The notes: generated by a model not told the origin, from the sequence alone. Shown: positions 1 through 8,898, numbered from the stretch's first letter. The stretch: DNA of 64,000 bases from Actinospica sp035552695 (GCF_035552695.1 NZ_DASZKT010000276.1:1-64000), one strand, 5' to 3'. Numbers and translations are program-made.

Positions 1-111
1 GTGGCTCGGCGTTCGGCGGCGATGGTCACGATCGCGGCTCTCCTGACTGCGGCAGCGGGATCGACGGGTCTTGGCGACTGTTGGACCGTCGGCTGCGCTG
101 CCGCAGGGTGA
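1..111 (+). CDS. possible 3' end of a gene entering from the left edge
   Basis: Frame 1 is open from the first base to a TGA at 109-111 and gives a 36-residue alanine-rich hydrophobic tail that could end a membrane or exported protein. It could equally be a small ORF starting with the GTG at base 1, or chance in GC-rich DNA. No family can be recognised from so short a piece. Confidence 0.25.
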   Translation: MARRSAAMVTIAALLTAAAGSTGLGDCWTVGCAAAG

Positions 112-169
112 GCGCGATGGGCTCTGTGTCCAATGATCCACCGACTGTCGCCATGCGTCCAATGCCTGT

Positions 170-195
170 TTCTCACGTGATCCATGCTGTGAGAA
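170..195. promoter_or_regulatory. inverted repeat before the LysR gene (candidate autoregulatory operator)
   Basis: TTCTCAC (170-176) and GTGAGAA (189-195) form perfect 7-bp arms around a 12-bp spacer, ending one base before the first ATG at 197. LysR regulators typically bind dyads of this size near their own start. No strong Shine-Dalgarno is visible, so the message may start close to the ATG. Seen as a dyad; its function is inferred. Confidence 0.4.
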
Positions 196-196
196 C

Positions 197-1192
197 ATGG
201 ATTGCATGGAGCTGCAGGTTCTGCGCTGGTTTCGGGAGGTGGCGGACGGCGCGACTGTGACGGAGACCGCAGAGCGCGCGCGGATCACGCAGCCCGCGCT
301 CTCGCGTGCGCTGGCCAGGCTGGAAGTCGAGGTCGGTACGCCGCTGCTGACCCGCTCCGGGCGCACACTCATCCCGACGCCGGCCGGGCGCTTGTTCAGG
401 GAGCACGTGGACCAGGCGCTCGATCAGTACGATCTCGGGCTGCGCGCGGTCACAGAGCTCGTCGATCCGGCGCACGGTCTGGTGCCGCTCGCGTTCCTGC
501 ACACGCTCGGTACCTGGCTGGTTCCGCCACTGGTCAGCAGCTTCCGCGAAGCGCATCCGCAGGTGCGGTTCGAGCTGCACCAGCACGGCGAGGCGTCGAT
601 TCTGCAGGAGCTGGTGGACGGCGCGGCGGACCTGATCATCACCAGCCCGACGTTCGCGCACCCGCGCGTGACGTGGCGTCGGCTGCTCGTCGAACCGCTG
701 CTGCTGACCGTGCCGCCGCGGCATCGGCTCGCCCGCCGCAAGCGGATCCGGCTCGCGGAGGTCGCCGACGAGCCGTTCATCCTGCTGCGCAGCGGCTACG
801 CGCTGCGGGTGCTCACCGAGCGGCTGTGCGCCGAGGCCGGGTTCAGCCCGAAGATCACGTTCGAGGGCGAGGAGGTGGAGACGCTGCGCGCGCTGGTCGC
901 GGCGGGCCTCGGCGTGGCACTGCTGCCGCCGCCGCGCGCCACGTCGTCCCCGACACCGACAACGTCACGATCGACGGCGGATACATCGGACGCGGAAGCC
1001 GCCGGGACCGATCCGGCGCCGCAACTGCACGTCACGGACGTGAACAGCACGCGTGAGCTCGGCCTGGCCTGGCTCACCGACCGTGAACTGCCGCCCGCCT
1101 CCGCCGCGTTCCGCGACCACGTCCTGAGCTCGGCCCAGGCAGTCAGCTCAGGGCGGCGGCGAGCTCGCCGAGAATCTCGTCCACCCGGTTGA
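197..1192 (+). CDS. LysR-family transcriptional regulator
   Basis: 331 residues. The N-terminal winged helix-turn-helix is clear: residues about 5-65, with the recognition helix around RITQPALSRALARLE. It is followed by a periplasmic-binding-protein-like effector domain (about 95-325). A Ser/Thr/Asp-rich stretch near residues 250-275 (SSPTPTTSRSTADTSD) is longer than usual and looks like a loop insertion. The start at 197 gives MDCMELQVLRWF; a second ATG at 206 is equally possible. The 3' end overlaps the convergent hydrolase gene by about 50 bp. LysR proteins are usually activators of nearby genes in response to a small molecule; the target here is unknown, and the hydrolase or its own promoter are the simplest guesses. 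Confidence 0.85.
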   Translation: MDCMELQVLRWFREVADGATVTETAERARITQPALSRALARLEVEVGTPLLTRSGRTLIPTPAGRLFREHVDQALDQYDLGLRAVTELVDPAHGLVPLAFLHTLGTWLVPPLVSSFREAHPQVRFELHQHGEASILQELVDGAADLIITSPTFAHPRVTWRRLLVEPLLLTVPPRHRLARRKRIRLAEVADEPFILLRSGYALRVLTERLCAEAGFSPKITFEGEEVETLRALVAAGLGVALLPPPRATSSPTPTTSRSTADTSDAEAAGTDPAPQLHVTDVNSTRELGLAWLTDRELPPASAAFRDHVLSSAQAVSSGRRRARRESRPPG

Positions 1193-2015
1193 TGAAGACC
1201 GAGATGTGCCCCTCGCCCGGCAACAGGTGCGCGACGGCGCCCGGGATCCGGTCGGCCAGCCAGCGGCCGTGCGCGAACGGGACCATCAGGTCCCTGTCTC
1301 CCTGCCAGACGAATACCGGCACGGTGATGTCGTCCACTGAGAAACCCCAGTGGTTCACGAACGCCAGGTCGTCGTCGATCCAACCGCCCGCGCCGAGCCG
1401 CACGCCCTCGGTGATCTGCGCGGCCAACTCCTCGCCCACCTCTCCGACCACCACGGCGCGATCCTCGTCGGGCAGCAGCGTGGACATCGACGCCACGACC
1501 TCGTCCGGTCCGGCGCCACGCAGTTCCACGGCGGCCTCGTCGAGCGCCGCGGCCAGCTTCGGCTCCCCGGCGAGCGCGGCGCCGAACTCCTCGATGTTGC
1601 CCTGGCCCATGCCCGCCAAGAAGTCCAGGTCGTCGATGCCGTACGGGCCGACGCTCGCGATCGTCGTCGCGGCGACGACCCGGCCCGGCAGTAGCGCGGC
1701 CGAGGCCAGCGCGTGCGGTCCGCCTCCGGACCAGCCCAGTGTCACGCAGCGCTCCGCGCCGATGTGATCGAGCACGGCCGTCACGTCGGCCGCGATGTCC
1801 GCGACCGTTCGACCCGGCTTCCGCGTGGACGTCCCGTAGCCAGCGCGGGAGTACGTCACCAGCCGCAGGCCTCTGCGATGCACGGCCTCCTCCACGACCC
1901 GGAAGCAGACGATGCTTCCCGGAGTGCCATGGTGCATCACGAGCGGTATGCCGTCCTGCGGCCCGGTGACCTGGATGTCCAGCTCACGGCCGTCGGCGAG
2001 ATCGATGGGCGTCAC
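1143..2015 (-). CDS. alpha/beta-fold hydrolase
   Basis: About 290 residues. It shows the alpha/beta hydrolase signature: oxyanion-hole motif HHGTPG near residue 30, nucleophile elbow GWSGGGPHA with Ser about residue 96, a likely acid in WQGDRDLMVP, and the catalytic His in GEGHIS. The substrate cannot be read from sequence; relatives are esterases, haloalkane dehalogenase-like enzymes or peptidases. The chosen start is GTG at 2015 (VTPIDLADGRELD). Upstream in-frame starts at 2057 and 2066 lie inside an inverted repeat and would add an unusual leader. It is the last gene of a minus-strand run permease-GntR-hydrolase, and its 3' end overlaps the LysR gene tail to tail. Confidence 0.85.
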   Translation of the reverse strand: MTPIDLADGRELDIQVTGPQDGIPLVMHHGTPGSIVCFRVVEEAVHRRGLRLVTYSRAGYGTSTRKPGRTVADIAADVTAVLDHIGAERCVTLGWSGGGPHALASAALLPGRVVAATTIASVGPYGIDDLDFLAGMGQGNIEEFGAALAGEPKLAAALDEAAVELRGAGPDEVVASMSTLLPDEDRAVVVGEVGEELAAQITEGVRLGAGGWIDDDLAFVNHWGFSVDDITVPVFVWQGDRDLMVPFAHGRWLADRIPGAVAHLLPGEGHISVFINRVDEILGELAAALS

Positions 2016-2044
2016 GGCGGCAAGTATGGTGCCGCCGCGGCCAT

Positions 2045-2067
2045 GGTGTCTATACATCGCAGACACC
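2045..2067. promoter_or_regulatory. candidate GntR operator between regulator and hydrolase
   Basis: GGTGTCT (2045-2051) and AGACACC (2061-2067) are perfect 7-bp arms around a 9-bp spacer, in the gap between the GntR gene stop at 2077 and the hydrolase start. A dyad here would suit repression of the hydrolase by the adjacent GntR protein. It is visible in sequence; binding is inferred. Confidence 0.4.
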
Positions 2068-2076
2068 GAAGCCTGC

Positions 2077-2772
2077 TCACATATGTTCCTTGACTGCGCG
2101 GACGGCCGCGTCCGTGGCGCCCTCGGTCAGGTGCACGAGCAGGTCGACGTGGCAGAGGTTCTGGCGACGGATCGTGTCCGGCTCGGCCGCCGGGCGCAGG
2201 AGGCACAGCCGGCCGAGCAGGTCCGCCGTCACCTCGCGCATGCCGCGGCCTCCCAGTGCTTCGGCGAGATCCAGATGGAAACGCGTCTCCACTTCGCGCA
2301 GCCGGTCCGGGTCGGCCGTGGCGTCCAGATCCTCGGCCAGTTTGCGCAGGCCCGCCAACTGTTCGTCGTCCACCTCGCCGGAGGCGTGCGCGACCAGGCC
2401 GCATTCGAGCAGCAGCAGGAATCCCGCGATCGACGCGGCGCCCTCCGCGTCGTGGTGCGCGGCGGCGACGTGTGACCAGTCGGCGGAGACGAACGTGCCG
2501 CCGGTCCGGCCGCGGCGCCGGTCGAGCAGGCCGTCCTGGCACATGCCCTCCAGCGCCCGGCGCACGGTCATCTCGCCGATGCCCAACTGCTCGGCCAGCA
2601 CGCCCACGTCCGGAAGCCGGTCACCGGGTCGGACCGTGGCGAGCGCGACGTGCAGGGCGATGCGGGAGCGGACGAGTTCGGCCCCGCTCTGCGCACCGGG
2701 GCCGGGCAGCGCGAGGGCGTGTCCCGTCGCGCTGTAGGGCCCGAACTTGCCCGTCTTGTTCATCGTCGCCAC
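2077..2772 (-). CDS. GntR-family regulator, FCD subfamily
   Basis: 231 residues. The winged HTH lies at about residues 40-100 (PGDRLPDVGVLAEQLGIGEM, then TVRRALEGMCQDGLLDRR), typical of GntR. It is followed by an all-helical ligand domain with FCD-type features (FHLDLAEALGG). FCD regulators usually sense carboxylic or amino acids. It sits 9 bp after the permease gene and 61 bp before the hydrolase on the same strand, which suggests it controls uptake and processing of a common substrate. The start is GTG at 2772, with ATG at 2763 as an alternative. The N-terminal 35 residues before the HTH are longer than in most family members. Confidence 0.85.
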   Translation of the reverse strand: MATMNKTGKFGPYSATGHALALPGPGAQSGAELVRSRIALHVALATVRPGDRLPDVGVLAEQLGIGEMTVRRALEGMCQDGLLDRRRGRTGGTFVSADWSHVAAAHHDAEGAASIAGFLLLLECGLVAHASGEVDDEQLAGLRKLAEDLDATADPDRLREVETRFHLDLAEALGGRGMREVTADLLGRLCLLRPAAEPDTIRRQNLCHVDLLVHLTEGATDAAVRAVKEHM

Positions 2773-2781
2773 GTCGCAACT

Positions 2782-4239
2782 CTACGAATGATGGTCCGCG
2801 ACGATCGAGCCGACCCGCTCGCCGAGCGTCGGATCGCGGCGCACCAGCACCGCCGCGTAGCCCAGCGACGCGACCAGGATGCCGAGCGCGAGGTACGGGA
2901 ACCAGTCGTACGGATCCGGCTGACCGGGTTTGACCAGGTAGTACAGCGGCACCAGGATCGCCGCGGCGCCGATCGCGGGCAGCACCGCGTGCCGCAGCCA
3001 CTGGAACTCGCTCGGCCGGTAGTGCCGGTAGTAGAACGGCAGCGCGATGTTCGAGGCCAGATACACAAGCAGGATCAGGATCGTGCCCATGGTCGAGGAC
3101 TCGGCGAAGAAGCTCACCGGATCCATCGAGCCGCCCGCGTGTCCGCCGATGATGTGGCCGAGGCCCCAGCCGCCGATGATCAGCAGCGAGATCCCGACGA
3201 AGGTGATGATCGCCTTGGTGGGCGTGCGCCGGGTCGGGTGCACCTCACCGATCGCGGAGGGCAGCAGGCCTTCGCGTCCGGCGTTGAACACGAGTCGGGC
3301 CTGCGAGTTCACGCCGGCGATCAGCGAACCGACGGTGGAGGTCAGGCCGGCGAGGTAGGCGAAGAAGGCGAGAACGGCGAAGGTGCCCTGCGCGACGTCG
3401 ATGAACGGCACCGCCGAATTGCCGATCGCGCTGATGCTGTAGCCGAAGCCGGTGAGCGTCGCATAGGAGAAGAGCAGATAACTGACGGACATGACGCCGA
3501 TGGACAGGAAGACCGCGCGTCCGACGTTGCGCCGCGGGTTGTCGGTCTCCTCGGCGAGCGCGGCCGAGTTCTCCCAGCCGATGAACAGGTAGACGGCGAG
3601 CGGGAAGCCCGCGGCGAGTCCGCTGAAGCCGTTGGTGATGTGGCTGGGCTCGAAGGGCGTGAACGACAGGTGCCCGGAGTGCTTGACCAGCGCGATCACC
3701 GAAACCGCGATCAGGACGACCATCTCGATGCCGAAGAAGAATCCGGCGATCTTGGTGGAGACGGCGACGCCGCGGATCATCAGCGCGACGGCGAGCGCGG
3801 TGAGCAGCAGGGTCCAGATGATCCACGGCACGTTCCACTTGAAGTAGTGGTTCAGCGTGGTCTCCAGGAAGCCGCCGGAGACGGCGATGACCGAGGCCAT
3901 CGCGATGATGTAGCCGAGTCCGGCGAGCAGGGCCGTGGTCACCGCGCTGGTCGGGCCGAAGGTCTTTCCGACGAAGGTGATGAAGCTGCCCGCCGAGGGG
4001 TGCGCCTTCGAGAACTGGGCGAGCGTGTTGCCGAGCAGGGCGACCGCGATGCCCGCGGCCAGGATCGTCAGGGGCGAGGCGACGCCCGCGGTCACGGCCA
4101 GGAAGCCGAAGCCGAAGAAGAAGCTCATCGCCGGGCCGATGTTGGCCATGGTCGCGGCGGCGATGTCGACCATGCCGAGCGTGCCGCCGCGTAGGCGTTG
4201 CTCGCTGGTCGGGCGATCGGAGGTTATGGTCTCGGGCAC
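2782..4239 (-). CDS. APC-superfamily amino acid permease
   Basis: 485 residues from the GTG at 4239, chosen because GAGGAG lies 7 bases upstream. An in-frame ATG at 4293 would add a proline-rich leader without a ribosome site. Twelve or more hydrophobic helices are evident, beginning with VDIAAATMANIGPAMSFFFG. The glycine-rich first helix and a FIGWENSAALAEETDNPRR segment are typical of APC transporters, which move amino acids or amines in symport with protons. The protein acts in the cytoplasmic membrane. It heads the permease-GntR-hydrolase run. Its specificity is unknown; the C-terminal tail is about 25 charged residues. Confidence 0.88.
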   Translation of the reverse strand: MPETITSDRPTSEQRLRGGTLGMVDIAAATMANIGPAMSFFFGFGFLAVTAGVASPLTILAAGIAVALLGNTLAQFSKAHPSAGSFITFVGKTFGPTSAVTTALLAGLGYIIAMASVIAVSGGFLETTLNHYFKWNVPWIIWTLLLTALAVALMIRGVAVSTKIAGFFFGIEMVVLIAVSVIALVKHSGHLSFTPFEPSHITNGFSGLAAGFPLAVYLFIGWENSAALAEETDNPRRNVGRAVFLSIGVMSVSYLLFSYATLTGFGYSISAIGNSAVPFIDVAQGTFAVLAFFAYLAGLTSTVGSLIAGVNSQARLVFNAGREGLLPSAIGEVHPTRRTPTKAIITFVGISLLIIGGWGLGHIIGGHAGGSMDPVSFFAESSTMGTILILLVYLASNIALPFYYRHYRPSEFQWLRHAVLPAIGAAAILVPLYYLVKPGQPDPYDWFPYLALGILVASLGYAAVLVRRDPTLGERVGSIVADHHS

Positions 4240-4329
4240 GGCGTGACTCCTCGGGGGCGGAGGGGCGGAGGTCGTGCCGAGAAAATAGTTCAAGGCGATC
4301 AGATATACAAGGGGGTGCGCGGAGTTCGC

Positions 4330-4533
4330 TCAGGGATGGCCGGTCGGGATCACCGGCGGCAGCTCGCACGGCGTGGTCGGATCCGGGCAGTAGTTCTGCA
4401 TTGAGCCCTTGTCAGGCGCGGAGAAGGCGTTGGTGAGGATGGAGACCACGGGCACGACGAGGCAGCAGACGATCAAGATGAGCAGCCCGACGCGACGGAC
4501 CACGACCACCACCGCAATGCGCCGCACGTTCAT
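4330..4533 (-). CDS. small single-span membrane or exported protein
   Basis: 67 residues, starting MNVRRIAVVVVVRRVG. The ATG at 4533 follows a good ribosome site (GGAGGTG, about 8 bases upstream). An arginine-rich N-terminus and one strongly hydrophobic segment (LLILIVCCLVVPVVSILTNA) are followed by an extracytoplasmic tail of about 30 residues with two cysteines. No family is recognised. It lies upstream of the permease on the same strand, with 90 bp between the two coding regions. The clear ribosome site and membrane topology support it; its small size keeps confidence moderate. Confidence 0.5.
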   Translation of the reverse strand: MNVRRIAVVVVVRRVGLLILIVCCLVVPVVSILTNAFSAPDKGSMQNYCPDPTTPCELPPVIPTGHP

Positions 4534-4657
4534 CACACCGCACCTCCAAGGAGCCAGCATGCGCCGCCGGGCTCGGCGCGCGCTCCCGACACCCGGTGCG
4601 GCGGCGCGGATTCACTCCCCCGGATCAGCAGCCGGGATCAGCGGCGCGGAACAGCAG

Positions 4658-4702
4658 CACAGTGAAGGCGGGCTCGGATCTCCCGGGCCCGCCTTCACTG
4701 TG
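4658..4702 (-). terminator. hairpin terminator downstream of the first GH92 gene
   Basis: Perfect 16-bp arms (4658-4673 and 4687-4702, core CAGTGAAGGCGGGC) enclose a 13-nt loop, 34 bp past the GH92 stop codon. No long T tract follows, as is common for actinomycete terminators. Confidence 0.75.
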
Positions 4703-4735
4703 TTCTCGCCTTGCTCTCGCCTTGTTCTCGCTTCG

Positions 4736-7700
4736 CTACTGCTGAGGTGTCAGTTCTTGGATCGATGCGTTGCTGGCGTAGAGATCGACCGGGCCGGAGT
4801 CGGCGGTGCGCACCTGCAGGTGAGTGCCGGCGGCGTCGGGCACTTCGCCCTGGACGGTGAGCGTCTGCGGTGTGCTGGTCAGCTGGACGGTTTCGCTCAC
4901 GAGGTCCTGTTGGCCGGTCCAGAAGTCGACGTAGACGGAGCCGGTGCCCTGTAGCGTGACCGAGCCCTGATAGTACTGACCGGCCGGCAGTTGGGACGCC
5001 GGATCGACCCAGATCCAGGTGTTCGGATCGGCGTTCGGCTCGGTCCATTCGGCGGCGCTCGCGCCCTGTGACGTGGTCGTCGGTGTGATCGTGCCGGGCA
5101 CGGAGCCGACGCCGTTCTCCACCGGGCCCTGCCAGTTCAGCTGGCCGGTCGGGGTGTCGCCGAGCAGGTTCGCGCCGGTTGGGACGAGGATCGTCGGCTT
5201 GCGGCCGGGCGGGAACTGCGGCGTGCCGGAGGAGTACGACGGCGGCGCGTCGGCCGCGGCGGCTCCCCAGGACTGGTCGGCGGTGCTCGTCATGGTGTAG
5301 TCGAGCTCTGTCGTGCCGGGGGTGGCGAGACCGGGCAGCCAGACCTTCGACCAGTCCGTGCCATTGACCTTCAGATCACTGACATACGTGCTCGCCGTTG
5401 CTCCCGGCGCGTTCATGACGACCTGCCGGCCGCCCGCGAGCGTGATCAGCGCCTTCGGGAAGATCGGCGCGCCGAGGTCGAGCACCGAGGTGCCCGGAGT
5501 CTGCGGGTACAGGCCTAGCGCGGACCAGACGTACCACGAGCTCATGGCGCCGAGATCGTCGTTGCCGGGCTCGCCTCCGGGGGTATTCGAGTACACGTCG
5601 TTCAGCAGCGCGTGCACGGTCGCCTCGGTCTTGTACGGCGCGCCCGCGTAGTCGTAGATCCACGGCGTGCCGAGCGAGGGCTCGTTGCCTGCCCAGTAGT
5701 TCGGCGCGTTCGGGCCCGCGTTGAACTGCTGGAAGAAGCTGTCGAGCCGGGTGATCGCGGCCGAGTCGCCGCCCATCGCCGTGACCAGGCCTCCGATGTC
5801 CTGCGGGACCATCCACGTGTACTGCGCCGCGTCGCCCTCTTGGAAGCCGGACTGGCCGAAGCTGCCCATGCCGTCCGTCGTCGGCCCGAACTCAGGGAAC
5901 TGGCCCGAGCCGTCGCGGGGCTGGATGTAGCCGGTGTCGGTGTTGAAGTTGTTCGTCCAGTTCTGCGAGCGCTGCAGGTACGCCCGCGCGGTCGAGGACT
6001 GGCCCAGGTCCGCCGCGAGCTGCGAGATCGCGAAGTCGGCGCTCGCGTACTCGAGGGTCTCGGAGGCGCCGTTGTCCTCCGGGGACAGGTCGCTCTCCTG
6101 GGTGTTCGGCACGTAGCCGAGCGACAGATAGTCGGACAACTGCGGCCGTTCGACGTAGAAGCCCTGACCGAGGTCGCTGCTCGTCGGCACGGTCGAGGCG
6201 CCCTTGACCATCGCGGCGAGCGCGGCCTCCGTGTCGAAGTCGCGGGCGCCGAACGCGTAGGCTTCGGCGATGATCGGATCGGCGGCGTCCCCGTTCATGA
6301 CCTGCGTGTAGTCGTTCGCGAAGCCCCACTTAGGCAGCCAGCCGCCCTGCGCTTCGTCGTTGAGCAGCGAGGTGACCATCTCGCTCGTCTGCTCTGGCGC
6401 GACGGCTGCCAGCAGGGGTATTTCGGATCGGTAGATGTCCCAGCCGGAGAAGTTCGCGTACTGAGTCTGGCCGTGCGATGTGCGGTGGACGTTGCCGTCG
6501 AAGCCGAGGTAGTCGCCGTTCGCGTCGGAGAAGATGCTCGGTTCGAGCAGGGCGTGGTAGAGCGCTGTGTAGAACTCAGCCTGCTGATCGCTCGTTCCAC
6601 CGCCGATCCGGATGCGGCTCAGCAGCTGGTCCCACTGCTTGTATGTGCTCTGAGCCACGTGGCTCTCACTCCAGCCGCTGTCCTCCGCTTCGAGGTTGGT
6701 CTGCGCGTCGGCCTGGCTGACGTAGGAGATCGCGACCTTCATCGTGACCTGGCTGTGGGTGGTCGTATCGAAGCTGACGTACGCGCCGGACTGCAGGCCC
6801 GAGGTGCTCGCCGGCGTCGAGGCGCCGGGCGTGGTGACGACGGACTCCTGACGCAGCGAGACGTTCGAGGCCACGAGGTTCACCGCGCCCTCGGAGGCGG
6901 TGCGCACCTGGAACTGCGGCGTGTTGATGCTGCCGGTGGGGACGGTCGAGGCGATCGTCAGCGTGACGGGCGTCGAAGTGAGAGTGACGGCCTTGCTGTC
7001 GACGTCCTGCTGGCCGTTGTAGAAGTCGAGATAGACATCGCCGCTGCCGGAGAGCGTGACGCCGGCCTCGTAGGAATCGCCCTGCGTCAGCGTGGGCGGC
7101 GTGGCCTGGATCCACGTGTTCGCCAGTGCGTCGGACTGCTGCCAGGAGACCGCGCTCGTTCCCTCCGACGTGGTCGTCGCGCCGATCGTCGGTGTGCTGC
7201 CGCCGCTGTTGATCTCGTGGTAGCTCCAGCCGAGGTCGCCGGTCGGCTCGGTGAAGGCGTTCGCGCCGGTCGGCGCGTTCTGCCAGGTGCCGTAGGACGA
7301 GAACGAGCGGTCGAAGTCGGCGGCGAAGTAGACCGGGTAAGTCGTCGGCGCCCCGCAGAACTGGCCCGCGGTCTCGGTGCCGGCGACCTCGTGGTTGTTG
7401 AGGACGGAAGCACTCGCCGAGACGTTGCCCGATTCGGAATCGCCCATCTTGAACAGCACGTTCGAGGACGTGCTCGGCGGATATGCGAACTGCGCGATGC
7501 CGGTGCGCCCGGTCGCGGCGAGCTTGGTCTGGATCGCGGACGACGTCGACGGATTCAGGGTGACCGCGTACGAGCCGGGGCTCGCGCTCTCGGATCCGTG
7601 CGAGAAGGAGTCGGTCGCGGACGTCGGATTGTCGCCGATCGCGCCCACGGTCGGCAGGATCGGGAAGTCGCCGAACGCGCTGCATCCGGGCCCTGACATG

Positions 7701-8014
7701 TGCGTCAGGCTGAATCCGAGCGTCGAGGCGTCGGCGTAGTCGTAGCCGCCGCCGTCCGGCCGCGAGGGCGTGTCGGGGCTGAAGCTCAGCATGCCGAACG
7801 GCGCGGTCGCCCCCGGATACGTGTCGACCTGCCCGACGGTCGCGCCGCCGGAACCGGTGCCGATCATCGGGTTCACCAGCGAGGCCGGATCACTCACGAG
7901 ATTCGTTCCCTGCGTCGCGGCGGCCCGCGCCGGACCTGCGGCGATACCGAGCAGACTCAGGCAGGCCACTGCGACGAGGGCGCGGAATCGCGGACGTGCC
8001 GTGGGTGGATGCAT
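4736..8014 (-). CDS. secreted GH92 alpha-mannosidase with two copies of a carbohydrate-binding-like domain
   Basis: 1092 residues with a signal peptide (about 1-33, cleavage near AARA). GH92 enzymes are calcium-dependent exo-alpha-mannosidases (mostly alpha-1,2) acting outside the cell on mannans or N-glycans. GH92 hallmarks: NPMIGTGSGG (48-57), SGPGC (107-111), SGWDIYRSEIPLL (523-535), QEGDAAQYTWMVPQD with the probable acid Glu (725-739), and GNDDLGAMSSWYVWSALGLY with the base Asp pair (817-836). Residues about 248-390 and 946-1090 are homologous to each other (TGAN, NTWI, VYxDFxxGQQD, TLTSTPxTLT, QVRTAxxG), so a beta-sandwich module occurs at the C-terminus and also inside the N-terminal GH92 domain. 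ATG follows GGAGG at 6 bases. Confidence 0.93.
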   Translation of the reverse strand: MHPPTARPRFRALVAVACLSLLGIAAGPARAAATQGTNLVSDPASLVNPMIGTGSGGATVGQVDTYPGATAPFGMLSFSPDTPSRPDGGGYDYADASTLGFSLTHMSGPGCSAFGDFPILPTVGAIGDNPTSATDSFSHGSESASPGSYAVTLNPSTSSAIQTKLAATGRTGIAQFAYPPSTSSNVLFKMGDSESGNVSASASVLNNHEVAGTETAGQFCGAPTTYPVYFAADFDRSFSSYGTWQNAPTGANAFTEPTGDLGWSYHEINSGGSTPTIGATTTSEGTSAVSWQQSDALANTWIQATPPTLTQGDSYEAGVTLSGSGDVYLDFYNGQQDVDSKAVTLTSTPVTLTIASTVPTGSINTPQFQVRTASEGAVNLVASNVSLRQESVVTTPGASTPASTSGLQSGAYVSFDTTTHSQVTMKVAISYVSQADAQTNLEAEDSGWSESHVAQSTYKQWDQLLSRIRIGGGTSDQQAEFYTALYHALLEPSIFSDANGDYLGFDGNVHRTSHGQTQYANFSGWDIYRSEIPLLAAVAPEQTSEMVTSLLNDEAQGGWLPKWGFANDYTQVMNGDAADPIIAEAYAFGARDFDTEAALAAMVKGASTVPTSSDLGQGFYVERPQLSDYLSLGYVPNTQESDLSPEDNGASETLEYASADFAISQLAADLGQSSTARAYLQRSQNWTNNFNTDTGYIQPRDGSGQFPEFGPTTDGMGSFGQSGFQEGDAAQYTWMVPQDIGGLVTAMGGDSAAITRLDSFFQQFNAGPNAPNYWAGNEPSLGTPWIYDYAGAPYKTEATVHALLNDVYSNTPGGEPGNDDLGAMSSWYVWSALGLYPQTPGTSVLDLGAPIFPKALITLAGGRQVVMNAPGATASTYVSDLKVNGTDWSKVWLPGLATPGTTELDYTMTSTADQSWGAAAADAPPSYSSGTPQFPPGRKPTILVPTGANLLGDTPTGQLNWQGPVENGVGSVPGTITPTTTSQGASAAEWTEPNADPNTWIWVDPASQLPAGQYYQGSVTLQGTGSVYVDFWTGQQDLVSETVQLTSTPQTLTVQGEVPDAAGTHLQVRTADSGPVDLYASNASIQELTPQQ

Positions 8015-8027
8015 GCCGGACCTCCGG

Positions 8028-8043
8028 ATGACTACGTTGTCAT
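8028..8043. promoter_or_regulatory. candidate LacI-type operator upstream of the first GH92 gene
   Basis: ATGACTACGTTGTCAT is a 16-bp palindrome with one mismatched pair, centred on CG as LacI-family operators are, 14 bp upstream of the GH92 start. The same core (GACAACGTTGTC) overlaps the start of the second GH92 gene at 17538-17549. Co-regulation is inferred from this match. Confidence 0.55.
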
Positions 8044-8262
8044 TGCGTCCTCAGAGGTTCTAGCTGACGATTCCTCATCCGACAAGGGCCGCCGTGCCGG
8101 GCCGCGGTGGCGCGGCGGAGCCGAGTCGGCGGAGCGGCGGCGACAGGGCGGCGATCGGTCCCGGTCCGAACGGCCTTCGACTTTCCGGCAGTCTGTGCCA
8201 TTAAGATGGAGGTGCAGAACTGCGGTGCGGATGGTGACGGACGGGTACGGAAGGCGGCACGG

Positions 8263-8898
8263 ATGATGCAGACCGCGACCGAGACGGCTCCGGCGCGGCG
8301 GGGCGGCAGGCCGCCGCTGAGCGAGTCGCGCAAGGAGGAGATCCGGCTCGAGATCGCGATGGCGGCGGTGCGGCTGTTCACCGAGCACGGCGTGGACGGC
8401 ACGTCGGCCGCGCAGATCGCCGAGGCCGCGGGCATCTCCACGCGCACGCTCTGGCGGTACTTCCCGAGCAAGGAGGCGTGCGCGGCACCGCTGCTGTCCG
8501 TGGGCCTGGGCCGGTTCACCCGCCTGGTACGGGAGTGGCCGGTCGATCGCCCGCTGGTCGGCGTGGCCGAGGACGCGGGCTGGTTCAGCGACACGTCCGC
8601 CCCGCGCATCCTGCTGATCCTCGACCTGCTCCGGCTCACCTGCACCGAGCCCGCGCTCGACACCGTCTGGGTGCGCTGCTTCAGCGAGGCGGTCCAGCCG
8701 CTCGCCGACGTGCTCGGCGAACGACTCGGACTGCCGGGCGACGACCTGCGGATGAAGGTCAACGCCTCGATGATTCTCGGCGCGTCGCACCAGGCGCTGC
8801 GGCATTACGCCAGCCGTCCGCCCGGCGCCCTCGGCCCCTCGCTCGAGGACACCCTGCGGGCGGCGGCGCGGATGGGGCTGGCCGCGATCGACGGCTGA
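8263..8898 (+). CDS. TetR-family transcriptional regulator
   Basis: 211 residues from the ATG at 8263; the frame is open further upstream but without family similarity. The N-terminal TetR DNA-binding domain is clear (about residues 20-65: MAAVRLFTEHGVDGTSAAQI, then AEAAGISTRTLWRYFPSKE). The rest is a helical ligand-binding and dimerisation domain. It lies 117 bp upstream of, and in the same direction as, an MFS drug-type exporter, and divergent from the GH92 gene. Control of the exporter is the usual arrangement for such pairs. The inducer is unknown. Confidence 0.85.
   Translation: MMQTATETAPARRGGRPPLSESRKEEIRLEIAMAAVRLFTEHGVDGTSAAQIAEAAGISTRTLWRYFPSKEACAAPLLSVGLGRFTRLVREWPVDRPLVGVAEDAGWFSDTSAPRILLILDLLRLTCTEPALDTVWVRCFSEAVQPLADVLGERLGLPGDDLRMKVNASMILGASHQALRHYASRPPGALGPSLEDTLRAAARMGLAAIDG

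Noticed and set aside
5612..7696. Long plus-strand open frame (about 690 codons) opposite the first GH92 gene
   Set aside because: Its composition (Arg/Gly/Ala/Val-rich, no domains) is typical of an antisense frame in GC-rich DNA, while the other strand codes a complete GH92 enzyme.
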